Origin: Hormiphora californensis
Taxonomy: Eukaryota; Ctenophora; Tentaculata; Cydippida; Pleurobrachiidae
DNA length: 64,000 nucleotides
Assembly (NCBI GenBank): GCA_020137815.1
Contig: CM035351.1
Coordinates: forward strand, 3,172,409-3,236,408
Reading direction: 5' to 3'
The position numbers and the translations under genes are program-made. Shown here piece after piece: positions 1-13,560 of the stretch. Under the pieces are notes generated by a model. It was not told the origin of the DNA, did not search any database, and worked only from the letters and a program-made list of their open reading frames with translations. The number at the start of each line of letters is the position of its first letter. Within the stretch, counting starts at the first letter, position 1.

Positions 1-1065
1 GAGTCATACCGATTCGCCCGAGACCTATGACATACTTATATTGCTTAAACATCGATCATACCCATATTTTTATATACTGGAGAAGGGGAGTCATACCTCA
101 ACAGTGCCTAAAGACACCTATAACCCACCTATATATATATAGTTATTAAAGAGCTATGTAGATCAGTAATAATGACACTATGCAGTAAGGATCTGCGTCA
201 GTAGAATTTGTACACAAGTGTGTCTTGCCTTCTACATTCTACAGCTTATCACCCTATATGTAGGACCTACATGATAGTCGGTCGGCTGTAGGCAGGTCTG
301 GTACAAATACTCTGACCAGTGACCACAGTTCTGACCACAGTGCAGTTCTGAGAATAGGGTCATGCCAATGCTCTGACAAGTCTGGTACAAATAGTGGGTT
401 TGGCAATGGCAATATATTACACAATTGATGCTATTATATGGAGAAATCAAATCAAGGGCTAGTCTTGGAACATTGTATGGTGGATAAATCTAATGTCTGG
501 AAGTTAGATTTCAATAATTTCATATGCAACAGACTTCACAATACCACAAATAAATCCGCCGAAACATATAGCATGATCACTGACTCACTGAGGCTCACAA
601 CATATATTCGAATGCAGTTGCATACCATCACATTACATGTCATCAAGTTGGTAGATGAAAAAGAAAAATCAGTTACATCGAGCCCGCGTGCTAGTTTGAT
701 CACAAAAATTCTGCACAAAAACTTATAGAAAATGAAAACAGTTTCCCCCAACAACATATCCAATTCTGTTTGTGTCTGCAGCTGCACCCCTCACACCCCC
801 GCCCCGCCCCCACTACTCAAATACACATGTCTATACTGATTCTCATCAAATCTCGAGCGGAACTACCTTGGCATCTAATCCTCTCTCACCTTGATCTCTT
901 GATCACTTTCATCAACATCTGTCTCACTTGCTAGCTCCATCAACCTTCCACTATCTAATTTCCACCCCACTAAGCCCCCAACAATTTCCAGATCTATACA
1001 AAAAGCCTCGTGCTCAATCCCATTTGAAGACTAAGAGGAATGGGAGAGAGATATAGAGGGGCTGA

Positions 1066-1093
1066 GAGGGAGAGAGAGAGTGAGAGAGAGAGA

Positions 1094-1171
<78 letters not shown>
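1066..1171. repeat. (AG)n microsatellite
   Basis: Almost uninterrupted AG dinucleotides with a few GT interruptions. Similar tracts recur across the window, notably at 26371-26561, 37799-37861 and 38996-39114. ORFs called over it are Arg/Glu artefacts. Confidence 0.95.
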
Positions 1172-1172
<1 letters not shown>

Positions 1173-1635
1173 TTACAAGTCATTGTCTACCCGATCATGG
1201 TATGGTAATTATATCGGGGAGGAGGGGGAGGTACTTGTTTAGAGTCACACAGCAGTACGTGAGAGAGTATTTACCAATTGTAGTAGTTAACAATTCACTA
1301 ACGACCCTCTAGCTCCCACTTCGTAGCAGCTGTGCAGCATGTTTACTGTACGTGTGGGATGAGGTGATTCTGTAGTCTGCACCTCTAAGTCTAAATAATG
1401 TGAAGTCTAAAAGTAAACTTAGCTCAGCTGGGTTGAGACTTGAGGTAGAAGTGCAGTAATGTCATGATGAGTTACGTAGGACTTAAAATAATTGTGCATG
1501 AGATCTCCAGCAAAGTGTGTCGGGAGCTAGGGCGTGGGAAATGGGATCTTGTATTTGTATTAGAAATCTAGAGAGCTAAGTGGTATAGATTCAAGGTTCA
1601 AGAATAGAAATATCTCTGTCCCTCTGTCTTTCCCA

Positions 1636-1797
1636 TGCTTACTCCCACTCTCACCCTCGCCCTCACTTTCACTCTCACTTTCACTCGACTCTCACACTCA
1701 CCCTCACCCTCACACTCGACTCTCACCCTCACCCTCACCTTCACTTTCACTCGACTCCCACTCTCACTCTCACCCTCACTTTCACTCTCATCCACCA
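1636..1797. repeat. Degenerate CTCACY/TTCACT simple repeat
   Basis: Hexamer-like units (CTCACC, TTCACT, CTCGAC) run for about 160 bp. Their translation gives repetitive TLT/SPS or VRV peptides on either strand, so they are not genes. Confidence 0.85.
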
Positions 1798-2639
1798 TCG
1801 ACAGGATAAAGTGCCATATTTTAAAGATAAAAGCATGTAACAATCTGGAAAGCCATTATCTGGTTTGCTTTCAACTTATTAATATTTCAGGAAACTCTCT
1901 GAAGTCTCTCTCAGTCTCAGAGAGTCTCTCTGATCTCTATCCTACTCACCCTTGTAACAAGCTCACCCCACTTAATTGCCATGGTTACAGTTCGTCAGTT
2001 GGTGTTCAACCCCTGCACGTCTCTATTTCATACAGACAATCTGACTTCACATCACATTTTATATAGCAGGATTACCACGTACCCCCCTCCCACAATCGAG
2101 ACTAGCAGGATTGGCACAAAACATGAGAGAGAACAAAAGAGAATTACAAATAAGTTCATAGTCAATAATGTCTACCAATATATAATGCGGTTACATTAGT
2201 GAAGCTATGAATGCCCATTTATTACTTCATAATGTGTGTCAAATTGATTCCGTATTTTAAATGAGCGAACAATTAAATCGGTATGAGTGAATTGGTGATC
2301 TAGTACAATATCACAAACGAATAGTAATACGTGACGAGGTCACTGCAGACTGTACAGTACAGTAATTTTAGTAAAACTTTTACAGGCAAAACCGGTGCTT
2401 TTAATTGGGGCTAGCAAGAGTGTTTATTATTGAGTCGACAACTAATAATACAGACAAGGCCACGCTACCGCCCTTGTTCCGCCTCAGCCCTAATTGGCCC
2501 TAATTGGTCCTATGAGAAACTGGCTGGTAATTCTCAACAATAAACCTGGCCTGATTCGGCCTAATATTTGAGGTTATAAAACATTGCTGCTCGCGTCTTC
2601 ACTTGTTCTGATCTAAAAAATGTTCAACTACTGCAAGTA

Positions 2640-3970
2640 GAAGCTGGGGGAATTGAAACCGGGTAGGAGGGTGAGATTCCTTCCCACGCCCTTGAGATGC
2701 AGGCCGCGGCTAATGTCTATTTTTTTTAGATAGCAATAGTGTCCTACAGACCAGGCAGGGAATCTTCAGGGGTGACCCGGCATACCCCGGGGTAAACCAT
2801 GAAGCTCTTGAACTGCCTGGAGCATCTCACATACCACTCCAAGGAAACAGAGCTGCCCTCCTTGGGTGGTGTGTTTTTCTCTCTTCCTTTCTCTAATCCG
2901 CTCATGACTCATCTCTCTCTGAATAGAGATACCCCCGGCCGGTATTACACCATCTCTCCAGCCTTGTGCACTGGGCCAAAGTAGATGGCTAAATACCGGC
3001 CAAAACCCGTCCTCCAGCAAAAGTCCAGGCTGGAGGAGGTCTAATCTCAACTGGCCCCCCTCTACCTTCTGTCCACCTAGCCTCTGGACAGGTATAAAAG
3101 GTCTAACAAGCTAGGTCATAACTGGTTAGCTACCACCGACTCTCGGCAAAATTCCCACGCCGAGGTCGAGATAAACTCAAGGGGTGTTTCCGTAGCCCAA
3201 CAGGGAGAAACTACACTAACCAGTAGCCTCGCTACTACCTACGCTTCTTCAAAAGTCCATGAGAAGCGTAGGAGATTCCCAAATGGCGATTACCCCCCAA
3301 ACGATGAAGGTAACAAACCAACATCATCACTCTCTACCAACAAACAAGCCTCCACAAAAACCTGATCAACAAACAGAACAAACCACTATCCCATGCTACA
3401 AAACAAATTTCTATGAGTGACGCACATAGATACCTAACCCACTAAACATTTCACACGCCAGAGTTCCGTTAATTGGGAAGGAACCTGCCCTAACTACCCC
3501 ATGAACGGCCGGACGCTGCATCTGCATCACGAACAAAAAGTGATGTTCCATGAACCCACATGGAGTACTGATTACAAATCAGAGGTTGGCAGCGCAAAAT
3601 CTACAAAGGTGCCATAGTCAATGGAGCGTCCGAATTGTCCTAGCCAAGGCCACATCTAGAGCGATCAATGCTGAGATGCCACTCACCAAGGGTCGCTGGA
3701 GATATCCGAGACTGGCACAATGTGAAAACAGTGCTGGTGCGGTCCTCTTCATGGGACCTGTTAAGATAGTTATGGGAGACGATTCCACCCTTATCTCCAA
3801 AACCATGGACATAAGACGGAGGAAGAAAACTCTCCCGGGGGAAAGAGGAAACTCTGGAACCTGAGCTCCGTCCTTCTCGGGCGTGAGGAACTGGCTGCCG
3901 GACGGGATAAAATCACAAGTAGAGGATTGGAAGCGGAGGCGCATACAACAACAACAACAACAACCCACCG
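2640..3970. repeat. Possible retroelement-like block
   Basis: A moderately GC-rich block unlike its flanks. It has a TATAAAAG box near 3092-3099, no long ORF, and a (CAA)n run at about 3946-3962 followed by CCCACC. A CAA-type simple tail is common at non-LTR element 3' ends, so this may be a decayed element reading on the plus strand. I cannot identify a protein domain, so the call is weak. Confidence 0.25.
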
Positions 3971-4180
3971 GGTGGGCGGGTGCTCCTCAAGTAAGGAGTT
4001 TCGACAATCCTTTTTCTTGCCCATTTGACGACAATTTTACTGTTGCCATGGCAACTGTATCGGTAACCATGAAGACTGATTTTTTTAAATTCACCCGAAA
4101 GTATTCACAAACTCCTAAAAGTGTGAGCAACAGATTTACAGCTTTGGGCACATAAAGTGTTTTATGAAGGAGCACTGTCG

Positions 4181-4231
4181 CTTAGATACCGCCTAAGCTT
4201 AGATACCGCCTAAGCTTAGATACCGCCTAAC
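4181..4231. repeat. 17-bp unit, three tandem copies
   Basis: The unit CTTAGATACCGCCTAAG is repeated three times head to tail, the last copy differing only in its final base. The unit is itself palindromic at its ends (CTTAG/CTAAG), so it can form a small hairpin. Confidence 0.9.
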
Positions 4232-5603
4232 GAATGACCTTCAGTGAAGCTTCACTTCGACGTCGTTTATCTCCAAACTATAACTGAGATGGTATATGTC
4301 ACCCACCGTCAAAATATGCCAAGATTTTTTCAGATCATTGGCGGGGCACGCGAGAAATGTGGCCAGAGCATTGGCCTGACAGTGACAGTAAAGATTGCCA
4401 TCTCACCGTTTCCCAAATCTCTATTATTGATTAAATTAAACTGTCAGGCATTACCCACCCTTTCTCTGCAAGGAGCTGGAGAGATTTCAGGCATCTCGCT
4501 GATAGAAATTGAACCACAACTTTGACAAGCACTGCACCTCCGGAGGTACAGTGCTTGTCTCCCTCGCATGACACAAAGGGAGCTCAGTAAATTGAATATA
4601 CTATGTCGCAAGACCAAGCTGTCGTGATGTTGCACCAATTCATTTCCAAACCATCATAATGAAAATGAAGCGGCACACCTTTTTAGATGTAGAGCTATGT
4701 TAAAGAACTCGCTGAGAACTTCGTCTTGGAATGCGGGGAGCTGTGCCATCCAATTTCATAATGAACCTATTCCATATTATCCTTGCCCCTTACTCTAACA
4801 GAGCGAATTAGAAATTTTATGAGCTGCCAGTGCCACTTCGTCATGAAGTTCATGGGAACTGGGAGATGGAAAATTTGTTGGGTACATCGTTCTCAGTTCG
4901 GCTGAAGTCTGAAATGGATCTGGAACAAGATCAGATATAAAGTTTCTGATCTGCATATGTCCTCTCTCCTGTCTAACTCTAACACTCATACCTTGTTACT
5001 CAACAACTAATACCTTGTTACTCAACAACTCATACCCTTACTCAACAACTCATACTTGGCGCTGCCTGACATCATAACCACGATCACGAATCTCTTGTCT
5101 AGCTAAAACTATAGCAGACTACAAATATATTACTTGAACAATAATACAATATGTTGTCGACGAAAAAACAACCTAAACGCTCTACTCTGCGGTTTCTGTT
5201 CTTTTCCTGCTCTCTCCCCCCTCTCTTTCTCTCTCCATGGCTATCTAAAACCTAACCGCAGTCTACTCTCAGCCTCAAGTTTTAAAGCACAAACTCAAAT
5301 ACTGTACGGGTTGCGATCTTCTACACAGTCGTTAACATTTAGACCAGTTATACATAAGTATTATGTGTATGGTTATCCAATATCCCTTCACAGAATCACA
5401 GGCCAGCAAAATATATTTTAAATTTAGAAATGTCAAGTTGACACACAGTTTGTTTGGCAGTCAACAGCCACACAAACTGTGATTGGAACAAAATGAAGTG
5501 TAAAGTTTACAGACATGTACATTGTACATCCAAATATACATTGTACATTCATTTGTACAAGTAGAATACAACTACCAGCCACTAACCCACTCTCCCGTTT
5601 CAG

Positions 5604-5776
5604 GCCACAAGTTTGATGAAAAGTCACTGTTTCCCCGACACCTCATGGACCCGGATGCCCCAGGACGCCTCCCAATGAAAAAGAAGGCTGGGAAGGCGGG
5701 ATCTAGTACTCGTGCCAGTAGCAGCTCGAACAAAACTCCAACTATCCTTCCAAGACTACGGGCCACCGCCTTCTAG
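5604..5776 (+). CDS. Possible terminal exon of an unrecognised gene
   Basis: A good acceptor (CTCTCCCGTTTCAG, ending at 5603) precedes an open stretch of about 57 codons ending at a TAG at 5774-5776. The tail is basic and serine-rich (KKKAGKAGSS, RASSSSNKTP). No upstream exon joins to it convincingly and I do not recognise the protein. It could be the C-terminal exon of a plus-strand gene whose other exons are outside or hidden, or a chance ORF. Confidence 0.25.
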
Positions 5777-7272
5777 CCGTGACACTCAATTATTTAATGG
5801 GTCTTGCCAAGACACTATTTAATGGACCCTGGTGTTCATATTTAGGGGTCGGGGAACGGGTCTCAGTTCATGCAAAGACACAAAAAGACTCCCAGAAGAG
5901 TTTAAAATATTTTAGTTTTCGGATTAATTTTTGAGGGTTCAGTTTGCCAGTTTGCCAGAAGAGGGCTGCTATATCCTAGTACAAAACTTTGTTGAGTTTG
6001 GGGTTACACAAGAAACAAAGCTAGGCTTCTGGAGACAATGTGCAAAAAGGCAAAAGCTAAAACGAAAATAAAAAGATACCCATGTCGTAATATATATTTG
6101 CTGTTGAGTCGGGTTAATCGTGTTATAAATATATCATAGGAACATGCAGAACACGTGGCCGTCAGATGTATCTTCCACGAACAGTGCCACTCTTTTATGA
6201 ATGGGTTGCGGGAGGGTATTGTCACGTTTACTGTTTTGGAATGGGCCAGGTGGGCTCTTTTTTTATATGAAGTGAGCTGTTTGGTAAATAACCCCGCCTG
6301 TTGTGTGTGTGTGTCAGAAATGTTAGAGCATTCTCATTTCTTTCAAATATTAATATGTTAATAAGGAACCGCGGTCAGAGCATTCGCCTGACAGTGCCAG
6401 AACTGTCTGAGCATTGGCCTGACACTGTCAGTGTCAGTCCCAGTCACTCTGCTGTCTGCTGTCCTCGACCCCGTCTTTTCAACGAACGACATAACCCAGT
6501 GCGCTCAGATCGAGTATGAGGCGCCAGACAGCGTGACAGTATAGTACCACTACCACTACCACAAGAGCTGTCCGGCGACGCCAATCTGAGCGTGCACTGT
6601 CGCCGCCAGAGCTGCCGCTTTACCTTTCTGACAGTGGCGGTACCGACCTGTCTAGCGGCGCCAGATTCCAACTTGATTCTCAAATTATGGGGCCTAATCT
6701 AAGCGCGTGACAGTGCACTCAAATGGGGTCGGCGGCGTCAGACAGGTACCGAGCCGATCTGGCGGTACCGACCCGATCTGAGCGCACTGTCGCCGCTTTA
6801 CCGGCCATTTCACCCAGTTGATTGTACAAAGTTTAAAAATCTTAGTTTGTAAATTTGTAAATAAATATGATGTGTAACACAATAGATTTTGCCTCTTTTA
6901 CAAAAACCATGTCTAATATTGCGGTGAAAAAATAAAATATTTGTCCGGAATACACACATGTAATAAGGGTCATTTCAAACTCCAATAACTCATATTAGGA
7001 CTGGGTGGGGTTTCATCTAAATTACCCTTTGAACCCCCGGGATATGGATGGTTTTCAATAAGCTAAATACGGTATAAATATTGTGGATGTATAGAAAAAT
7101 ACGAAATACAACCCAAACGTGTCCGTGGGAACACCATGCAACTACAGAATAATATTTTATAATTGATATTAATTAATATAATTATAAATGCTACACCAAA
7201 CTTCTCAAAATTAGTTGACCAAACTCCAAAAAAATAACACTCGCTCCAAAAAAACATCACAATATTCAATAA
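5777..7272. other. Intergenic with a dispersed palindromic repeat family
   Basis: No gene seen. From 6366 to about 6800 there are repeated short blocks built from CTGACAGT, GCATTGGCCTGAC and GGTACCGACC-type words. They resemble the hairpin at 28223-28288 (shared ACCGCGGTCAGAGCATT). The remainder is AT-rich. Confidence 0.5.
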
Positions 7273-10247
7273 TCAGTCCCTTTCAATTAGTTTAATAATC
7301 CTGTACTGGCTGTTCGAAAATTCCAACTTGAAAAGTTCAGGATGGTTTTTGACCCGTTCACAAAACACTGTCTTCCCCCTGTTTTCCACATCCTCCCTAT
7401 CCCATACTTGGGGAATGGCACAGTTATCAGTGGGCCTGCTCGCGGTACACCAGTTCCGGTCCAGGATAGCATATTGGACTGAGAGGTCCAGGAGAGTGGC
7501 GTGGACCTCTGCTACTGGCTTCCGGCTGAACATCTGTGTGGGGGAGAGGGTGTTAGACATGGGAAGGAAGGGGAGGGTGTTAGAAATGAGAAGGATGGTG
7601 TTAAAATGGGAAGGAAAGGGGAAAGGGTTTTAGAAGTGGGAAGGAATGAGAGGGTGTTAGAGATGTTATGTGTGGAGAGGACCTAAAAATGGGGAACTTG
7701 AAAAGTGGTGAATGAGTCAGAAAATTATTACCTGGTAGACGCGTTTAGTTCTTTCCCTGAGGGCGGAGTCTTCATAGTGGGGGTGATTCACAATATTCCG
7801 TCCTGTGCTCAACCTGGGGTGGAAAGCAGGTAAAAGGGAGAGATAAACAGGGGAGAATAGGAGAGAAGCAAAATTTCACAAAGATTATTTCGAATATTTA
7901 TACACAAAAACCTACAGTTGACATACAACCAACCAACAACCCCCCCCCCCCAATTGACCCCATATATTCACCTAAGGTTGGCCATTATGGGCATGCTCCC
8001 AGCAAATACAGCATCATGATGGGTATTAGTGGATATCCATTCAAATAACTCTTCCTGGGCGGGGTTGTTATACTCGCCATCCCTCGCCAGACTCCTCGAT
8101 ATGTTGTTATACCCAGGTATTGACATGGCCCCCAGCAAGATAAACACTATCATGTACCTGGGAGGGGGGCGTGTTATGGAATCTGGGAGGTGTTATGGGG
8201 TAACATGGGTGGGGAGGTTTAATTAGAGGTACGGATTTAGGGGTAAGATTGATTAGCCCCCCCCCCCCCCCCAAGGACCATGTGTATGATGAATGTCAAA
8301 GTGCCACGTATTATGATCTGTTATGTCTCATGATCGATGGGTGTGACAGGAATTTGACAGACTAAACATTGTCCTTGAGATGATGAGGAGTATCAAATAA
8401 CTCGTTGAGTACTCAACAACAAATAACTTGTCCCCCCACATAGCACTAACATGAACATAGCTCCCCATATTTTACAGCCCCAGCAGTGACCCCGGACCCG
8501 CTACAAGTACACTCACACACACCCAGTCCGCACACGGTTTGTTGAGTAACCCCTTACTCAAAAACAACGGCGGAGTTTGAGTGAGGGGTCCCCAATCCCA
8601 AACCTCCCTCATAACTACATCCCCCATAACTACCTGCTACACCCCTCTCTCAAACTCCGCCGTTTTGAGGGGCCCTCACCCCACACTATAACCTCATAAC
8701 TACCTGCTCTTGTTGGTTTGTGGTAGGACTGCATTTGAGGCAGCCATGCCGCTCATCACACACATGTATGGTGTCATGAAGAGTTTCAGTCTCATCAGCA
8801 GCACCGCCATCCCTGTGTAGCAGGCCAGCTGGAACACATGATAAGCATACACCCCATCCAACCTACCCTCCTCCACCCCATCCTGGTACAGCTGGGTGAA
8901 GTAGAGGTACCCCAACCTGCCTACCACACAAACCACCACAGGAAGTAGCAGGGTGAGGGTGAGCTTTAGAAAGGATTCAACTCCAATGAAGTCAAATGCA
9001 GGGGAGCATGTATAGAGCATGGTATGGAAGTCTCCGTAGCTGGTGAACTTGGCACGAAGGATGTTGAAGATATGGGCATCGTCAGATAACTGTAATAGGT
9101 AGCCAGAGATAACTTTGTAGAGGGCTGTGATAGTAACAAATATTACCCCATCCACTAGTACAGATCGAATTGTAACTGGGGCAGTCAGAGGTTTCTCAGT
9201 AGCGTTCTTCTTCTGCTTCTTCCCCCCATCTTTGGTCGTGTTCTTCACCTCTTTTGTCGTGCTCTTCTTCACCCACAACTGACGTGAGAGAGTTAGTAGG
9301 ATGTTCCCCACCTCATTTTCTTTGTTTCGCCACCATACCAGGGTCCGAAGTGCCACGTAACTCGCCAGGTAGAGAGAACTGATCAACATAGGATTAAAGA
9401 ACTGGAGGACAGCGCCCACCAGAAATGCAACACAGATAGTATCCAGCGCGGGTGTGAGGTGCTCTAGTCTGAAGAGGGTGTGGGCTGCGAACAGGGACAG
9501 GACCTGGGTGAAGAGGGCAAATGGGCAGAACTGCCAGGGAAGGACGGTAGCCAGAGTGGCCAGGAAGAGGCATGCCAGCCGGGGTTTAGAGGGGCCGTTC
9601 CGGAGGGTTTGGGAGAGGAGTAGGGTTTGTAGGAGGAGGAGTGGAAATGAGAAACTCTCTCTCAGTGGGGGAATCCATTGAACTCGAGAACATTCCGAGT
9701 GGTTATAGAAGAAGGAAGACACTGCAAGTAGACCACCAAGGATATTTCCAGCTAGATGAGATCCAAAGTAGAACATGATAGAGATCTGGAGACCAGCCAT
9801 CGCGAAGATACAGTTCACATAAAATACCATTTCGTCCCCTAGACCGTCACAGCTAGTAACGGGAGACAGACCGTTGCCTCTATTGATAGTGTAGCAAGCC
9901 TTGAACAGGTGCTCTACATCAAATGCGGCTGTGAGGTGAGAAAAGACCCTGAAAATACCGCCCAGTACAACCTCCGGATACACATTGAACCGTTTCAAAC
10001 TGTTAATATGGTTCGGATATTCAGTTCCAGTGTCGTTAACCAGTGCCTGTAGGCCCTCAAGGAATGTGTCTGCCCGGACCATGTTTTTATAATACATATA
10101 GTAGAACCCTGCCTCTGTCCGGAATGTCATCTCTCGTTCCAGGTCGGAGAGATGAGAGAAGAAACGGTCATTTTCGAAGAGACGAGAGACATAGCTGAAG
10201 TGAAGATACCCCGCGACAAGGGCCAGGCAGAGAGCAACCAAATTCAT
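7273..10247 (-). CDS. DPY19L: DPY19-like C-mannosyltransferase
   Basis: DPY-19 proteins are ER multi-membrane-span enzymes that attach mannose to tryptophans in WxxW motifs of thrombospondin and cytokine-receptor domains. Four exons: 10247-8704, 8157-7972, 7813-7732, 7533-7273, all with GT-AG junctions and consistent phase, giving about 690 residues (family about 675-750). Diagnostic stretches are FENDRFFSHLSDLEREM and RTEAGFYYMYY near the N-terminus, NRGNGLSPVTSCDGLGDE, WIPPLRESFSFPLL, the terminal DAVFAGSMPIMA, and IVNHPHYED in exon 3. A lysine-rich loop (KKSTTKEVKNTTK) replaces the usual variable loop. An acceptor CCCACAG ends at 10254, seven bases before the ATG, so the transcript start is probably trans-spliced or a further 5' exon is missing. 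It lies downstream of MSH2 on the same strand. No frame breaks. Confidence 0.92.
8558..8669. repeat. Inverted repeat in DPY19L intron 1
   Basis: Arms at 8558-8589 and 8641-8669 share CGGCGGAGTTTGAG flanked by CTCAAAA and GAGGGGT. On the transcribed strand this makes a roughly 28-bp stem just downstream of the exon 1 donor. It may be a small foldback element. Confidence 0.7.
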
Positions 10248-10255
10248 ACCAATCT

Positions 10256-10870
10256 GTGGGATAAGTAACTGCTAATGGATGATGTTACTGCACAGAGGAT
10301 ATTATTTTGACTCAGACGTCACACGCACACTCTCTCTGTACCCTGTATCACATTTCTGCTTGGTACCGCCAAAAGAGGGTACGTGATCCGCGCGCGGCCG
10401 TTTGTGAGGCGAAGTGATGTGCGCTCCCACACCTTACAAGATGAACACACCGCGCGTTACTGCACACACACACACTCCTGTACACGGTGTGTAGCAATGT
10501 ACATTTTGTACAATGTATGTTGGGTGTGATACAAGGTACACTACATGCTACTTTCACACACACACATACACACTCGGAGCTGTTTACGTACCACGATATA
10601 TCACATGACCGGAGAGAGATGCTGCACTAACCGGGGGCCCACCGCATTGCTAGAGATATACAATGTGTGTAGTTACGAAGATATAAAACACAGGTGGATT
10701 TATTGTTGCTACTTGTCATGTTGAAGCAGCTGAAATTAATGTTCAAAATATAATAATAATAACCAATATATAAACAATGTAAAAATATTAACAAGATAAA
10801 AAACTAGATAGATTAAAAAATAAACTCTCCATTTCTCTCCCTCTCTCACACTGCACTTTCCCGCTTTCAC
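10256..10870. other. MSH2-DPY19L intercistronic region
   Basis: 615 bp between the MSH2 stop and the DPY19L acceptor. It holds CA/GT-rich simple sequence (10440-10570) and AT-rich DNA at 10730-10830. No ORF with recognisable content and no clear AATAAA on the minus strand near the MSH2 stop. Confidence 0.5.
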
Positions 10871-13556
10871 TCACTGTACTTTTCTCTTCTTCATCAGCCT
10901 ACTCAGAATCTTATTATCTCTCAGCACCTCTGCATGTTCAACTAAACACCTCTCCAACACATCACTCTCTTGTCCCTCTGCTGCCCCTGCCAGCGCTCTC
11001 AGAACTCTATCAATAACCCCGGTTGCCGCCACAAACTCCCCATGCTTCTCACCATCCAAACACACGGCTGGTATAAACTGGAATTGGTCCAATTCCTCGG
11101 CAGTAACCCGGGCCATTTCAACCACATGCTCGGGAAAGTTGGCCAGCTTGGCTACATGAACCCCAAAACTCTGGTCACACGGCCCCGGTTGGACCTTGTA
11201 TAGTAGAGCTAGTTGGTCTCCTTCCACCAAGGCACTGACGTGATAGTTAGAAACTGCGGGTTGTACCTCAGCTAGGTTGGTCATCTCGTGGAAGTGTGTT
11301 GCAAAGAGGGCAAGACAACCAATCTCTTTTACTATGTGGTTTGAGATGGACCAGGCCAGACCGAAACCGTCATAAGTCGATGTTCCCCTCCCCAGTTCAT
11401 CGATTATTATCAAACTATCACTATCAGCACAGGAGAGAATGGCAGAAGTCTCCAGCATTTCAGACATAAAGGTTGACACCCCTCTGCTTTGACTATCACT
11501 TGCCCCAACCCGACAATAAATACTGGACAGGATGGAGATTTCAGCAGCTTCACATGGTACAAAACTACCAATCTGGGCCAGGAGACAGGACACCCCAACT
11601 TGTCGAATGTAGGTACTCTTTCCACCCATATTAGGGCCGGTAATCAGCAGGAATCTTGCCCCATTCTTATCAAGATGTATGTCATTACTAATGAATGTAA
11701 TGTCTGAGTTGCCTTCCACACAGGGATGTCTGGAGCCTGTTAGTTTCACCAGCCCCCTCCCTCGTGGGTGGACGGTAGGGCGGGTGTAGGGTATTGGGGC
11801 GTTATTAGCAGCGGTAGCAAATCCAACCATGACATCCAGATTTGCTATAAGATTGTTGAGTGATAGAAGTGGGTCGGTGTACCCAGCAGCCACTTTCACT
11901 ACTTCTGCAACAATGCTGCCTTGGAGGGTGGTATACTCTTTTTGGGCCGCCCTGTATCTGGTACCCAGGTCACGTAGTGTTGATGTAGTAAAGTACACTC
12001 CATCCTTCTTGGTGCTGAGGATCTCAAATGCTCGTTTCTGTCTCACCCCCTTCTCGTCTTTCCGTGTCACCCTACAGCAATGTCCATGGACCGGTGACAC
12101 CTCTAACTTGACACCCTTACCCTTGTCAGTTTTCAACTGGTGGGCAATATCAGTAAATTCAGCATCTATCTCACCAGTCAGGTCATCCATTTGGGATCTC
12201 AGCTCCGCTAGACCCTCAGTCAAATGTGTGTTTTATCACATACTCCCCCACATCACACTGTTCCAAATCAACTGTAGTCTGGACGAGATCCAAGAACGAT
12301 GAGAAATCCTCCTCCAGCTCTCTCAACCGTGTGATGTAAAGACAGTTCACTAGAGTACCATATATACCATCGTAGGTACAAAGGGGTTCTAACACCATAG
12401 GAATCTGCTTAATCGCCATGTATAGTTTATAACAATCCTGCAGATTACCCCTCCCTCTATCTAACTTCTTTGTTATTCTAAAGAAATCAGGAACCCGTTT
12501 CAGTGATGCCCCTAACTGCTGCCTCATACCTCCCTCTTCAACTAACATCTCAACAACATCGTGTCTCTCTTTTATCTTAGCAGGGTCTAGAAGGGGTGAT
12601 TTCAGCCATTGTCCTAATAACCTCTGTCCCTGAGCGGTTCCACACTGGTTCAACACACCCCACAGAGATGCATGGGATGGTTCAGTAGAGTTAGCAGGCA
12701 TGACATTAAGTCCTTGAAACGCAGCACCATCCAGCCTCATTGACAGATGTGGGGCTAGTTCAGTTAGGGTGTACCCCCTTGTATCAGCAGGTGATATCTC
12801 CAGATATTTCACCAGACTACTGACACACCCGAGTAGCGTATCAGTGAACTTGGAGGAGAGACCTGTGTTAGTATCACCTAGCAACCGTACCAGATCCTTC
12901 CGACCCTGATCCACCCCACCGCCGCCTCCCTTCCGGGGCACCTCCAAGACGTGTAGTCGAGATAGGATCTGGGATAGTCTCTTGTATTCAGGGACAGAGG
13001 ACGAGACGAGGCACTCTCTTGGTGATATCTGTACCAGTAGGGACTCAAGAGTGCACATTTGCTCTGTGTCTGTGAGTGTACAAAATGAGATCTCACGTAC
13101 CATAACATCGATATAAACCACTGAAAACGTCCCTCCAGTCTCCACACTGACACACACAACCCCGGCCGAGTTATCCATATCTGCAGAGTTGAATAAGATC
13201 TCCTCAAATTGGCTGAGATTACCAGGAGATCCCTTAGCGGTTAATTTCCAACTGTTACCCTCTTTACCATGTAACTCCACACTGTAAAGTCGAACTAGCA
13301 GCAGGTTTCGGAGGAGAGCTTCATAGTTCAGCTTGCTGACTGCAACACTTGGCACCTTATCCTTACCGAGGTGTTTCAGGGCCTCGGGTGATTTCAGGAA
13401 TTCTGTGGCAACAAATTTAGCATCGTCCCGATGAAGTGAGTAGAAGTCCCCTCGGTCAAAGATACGGAGAAGAGAGGAGGGAGAGCGACCCAGACGGGTT
13501 ATGTAGGTTGTCAGAGATTCGTCAAGTGGTACGGAGATGTTCTCCGATTCTGGCAT
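10871..13556 (-). CDS. MSH2: DNA mismatch repair protein MSH2, with one single-base frame break
   Basis: MutS homologue that pairs with MSH6 or MSH3 to recognise mismatches in the nucleus. The gene is intronless here. The start at 13556 follows an acceptor (TTATCCTTTAG, ending at 13561) by four bases; the longer ORF start at 13589 lies inside that putative outron. The N-terminal mismatch-binding, connector and lever parts occupy codons 1-446; the ATPase has Walker A GPNMGGKST (about 640-648), Walker B region IIIDELGRGTSTYDG (about 717-731) and FATHFHEMTNL. Reading breaks at 12218: after TTT GAC the next codon is TGA, and skipping one T restores GAG GGT CTA and matches the family. With that base skipped the product is about 894 residues (human 934). 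Either a one-base insertion error or +1 recoding. It lies between RPL28 and DPY19L on the same strand. Confidence 0.95.
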
Positions 13557-13560
13557 GTTG

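Larger units (their letters stand above)
1..5603. other. Gene-poor stretch with simple repeats
   Basis: I see no convincing coding exon here. The stretch holds an (AG)n tract near 1066-1171, a CTCACC/TTCACT-type pyrimidine repeat at 1636-1797, a possible retroelement-like block at 2640-3970, and three exact 17-bp tandem copies at 4181-4231. Small ORFs on both strands have no recognisable domain and no good splice context. Confidence 0.5.

Noticed and set aside
3550-3968. Overlapping ORFs of about 105-116 codons on both strands
   Set aside because: No domain recognised, no splice or start context, and the block looks like decayed repeat sequence.
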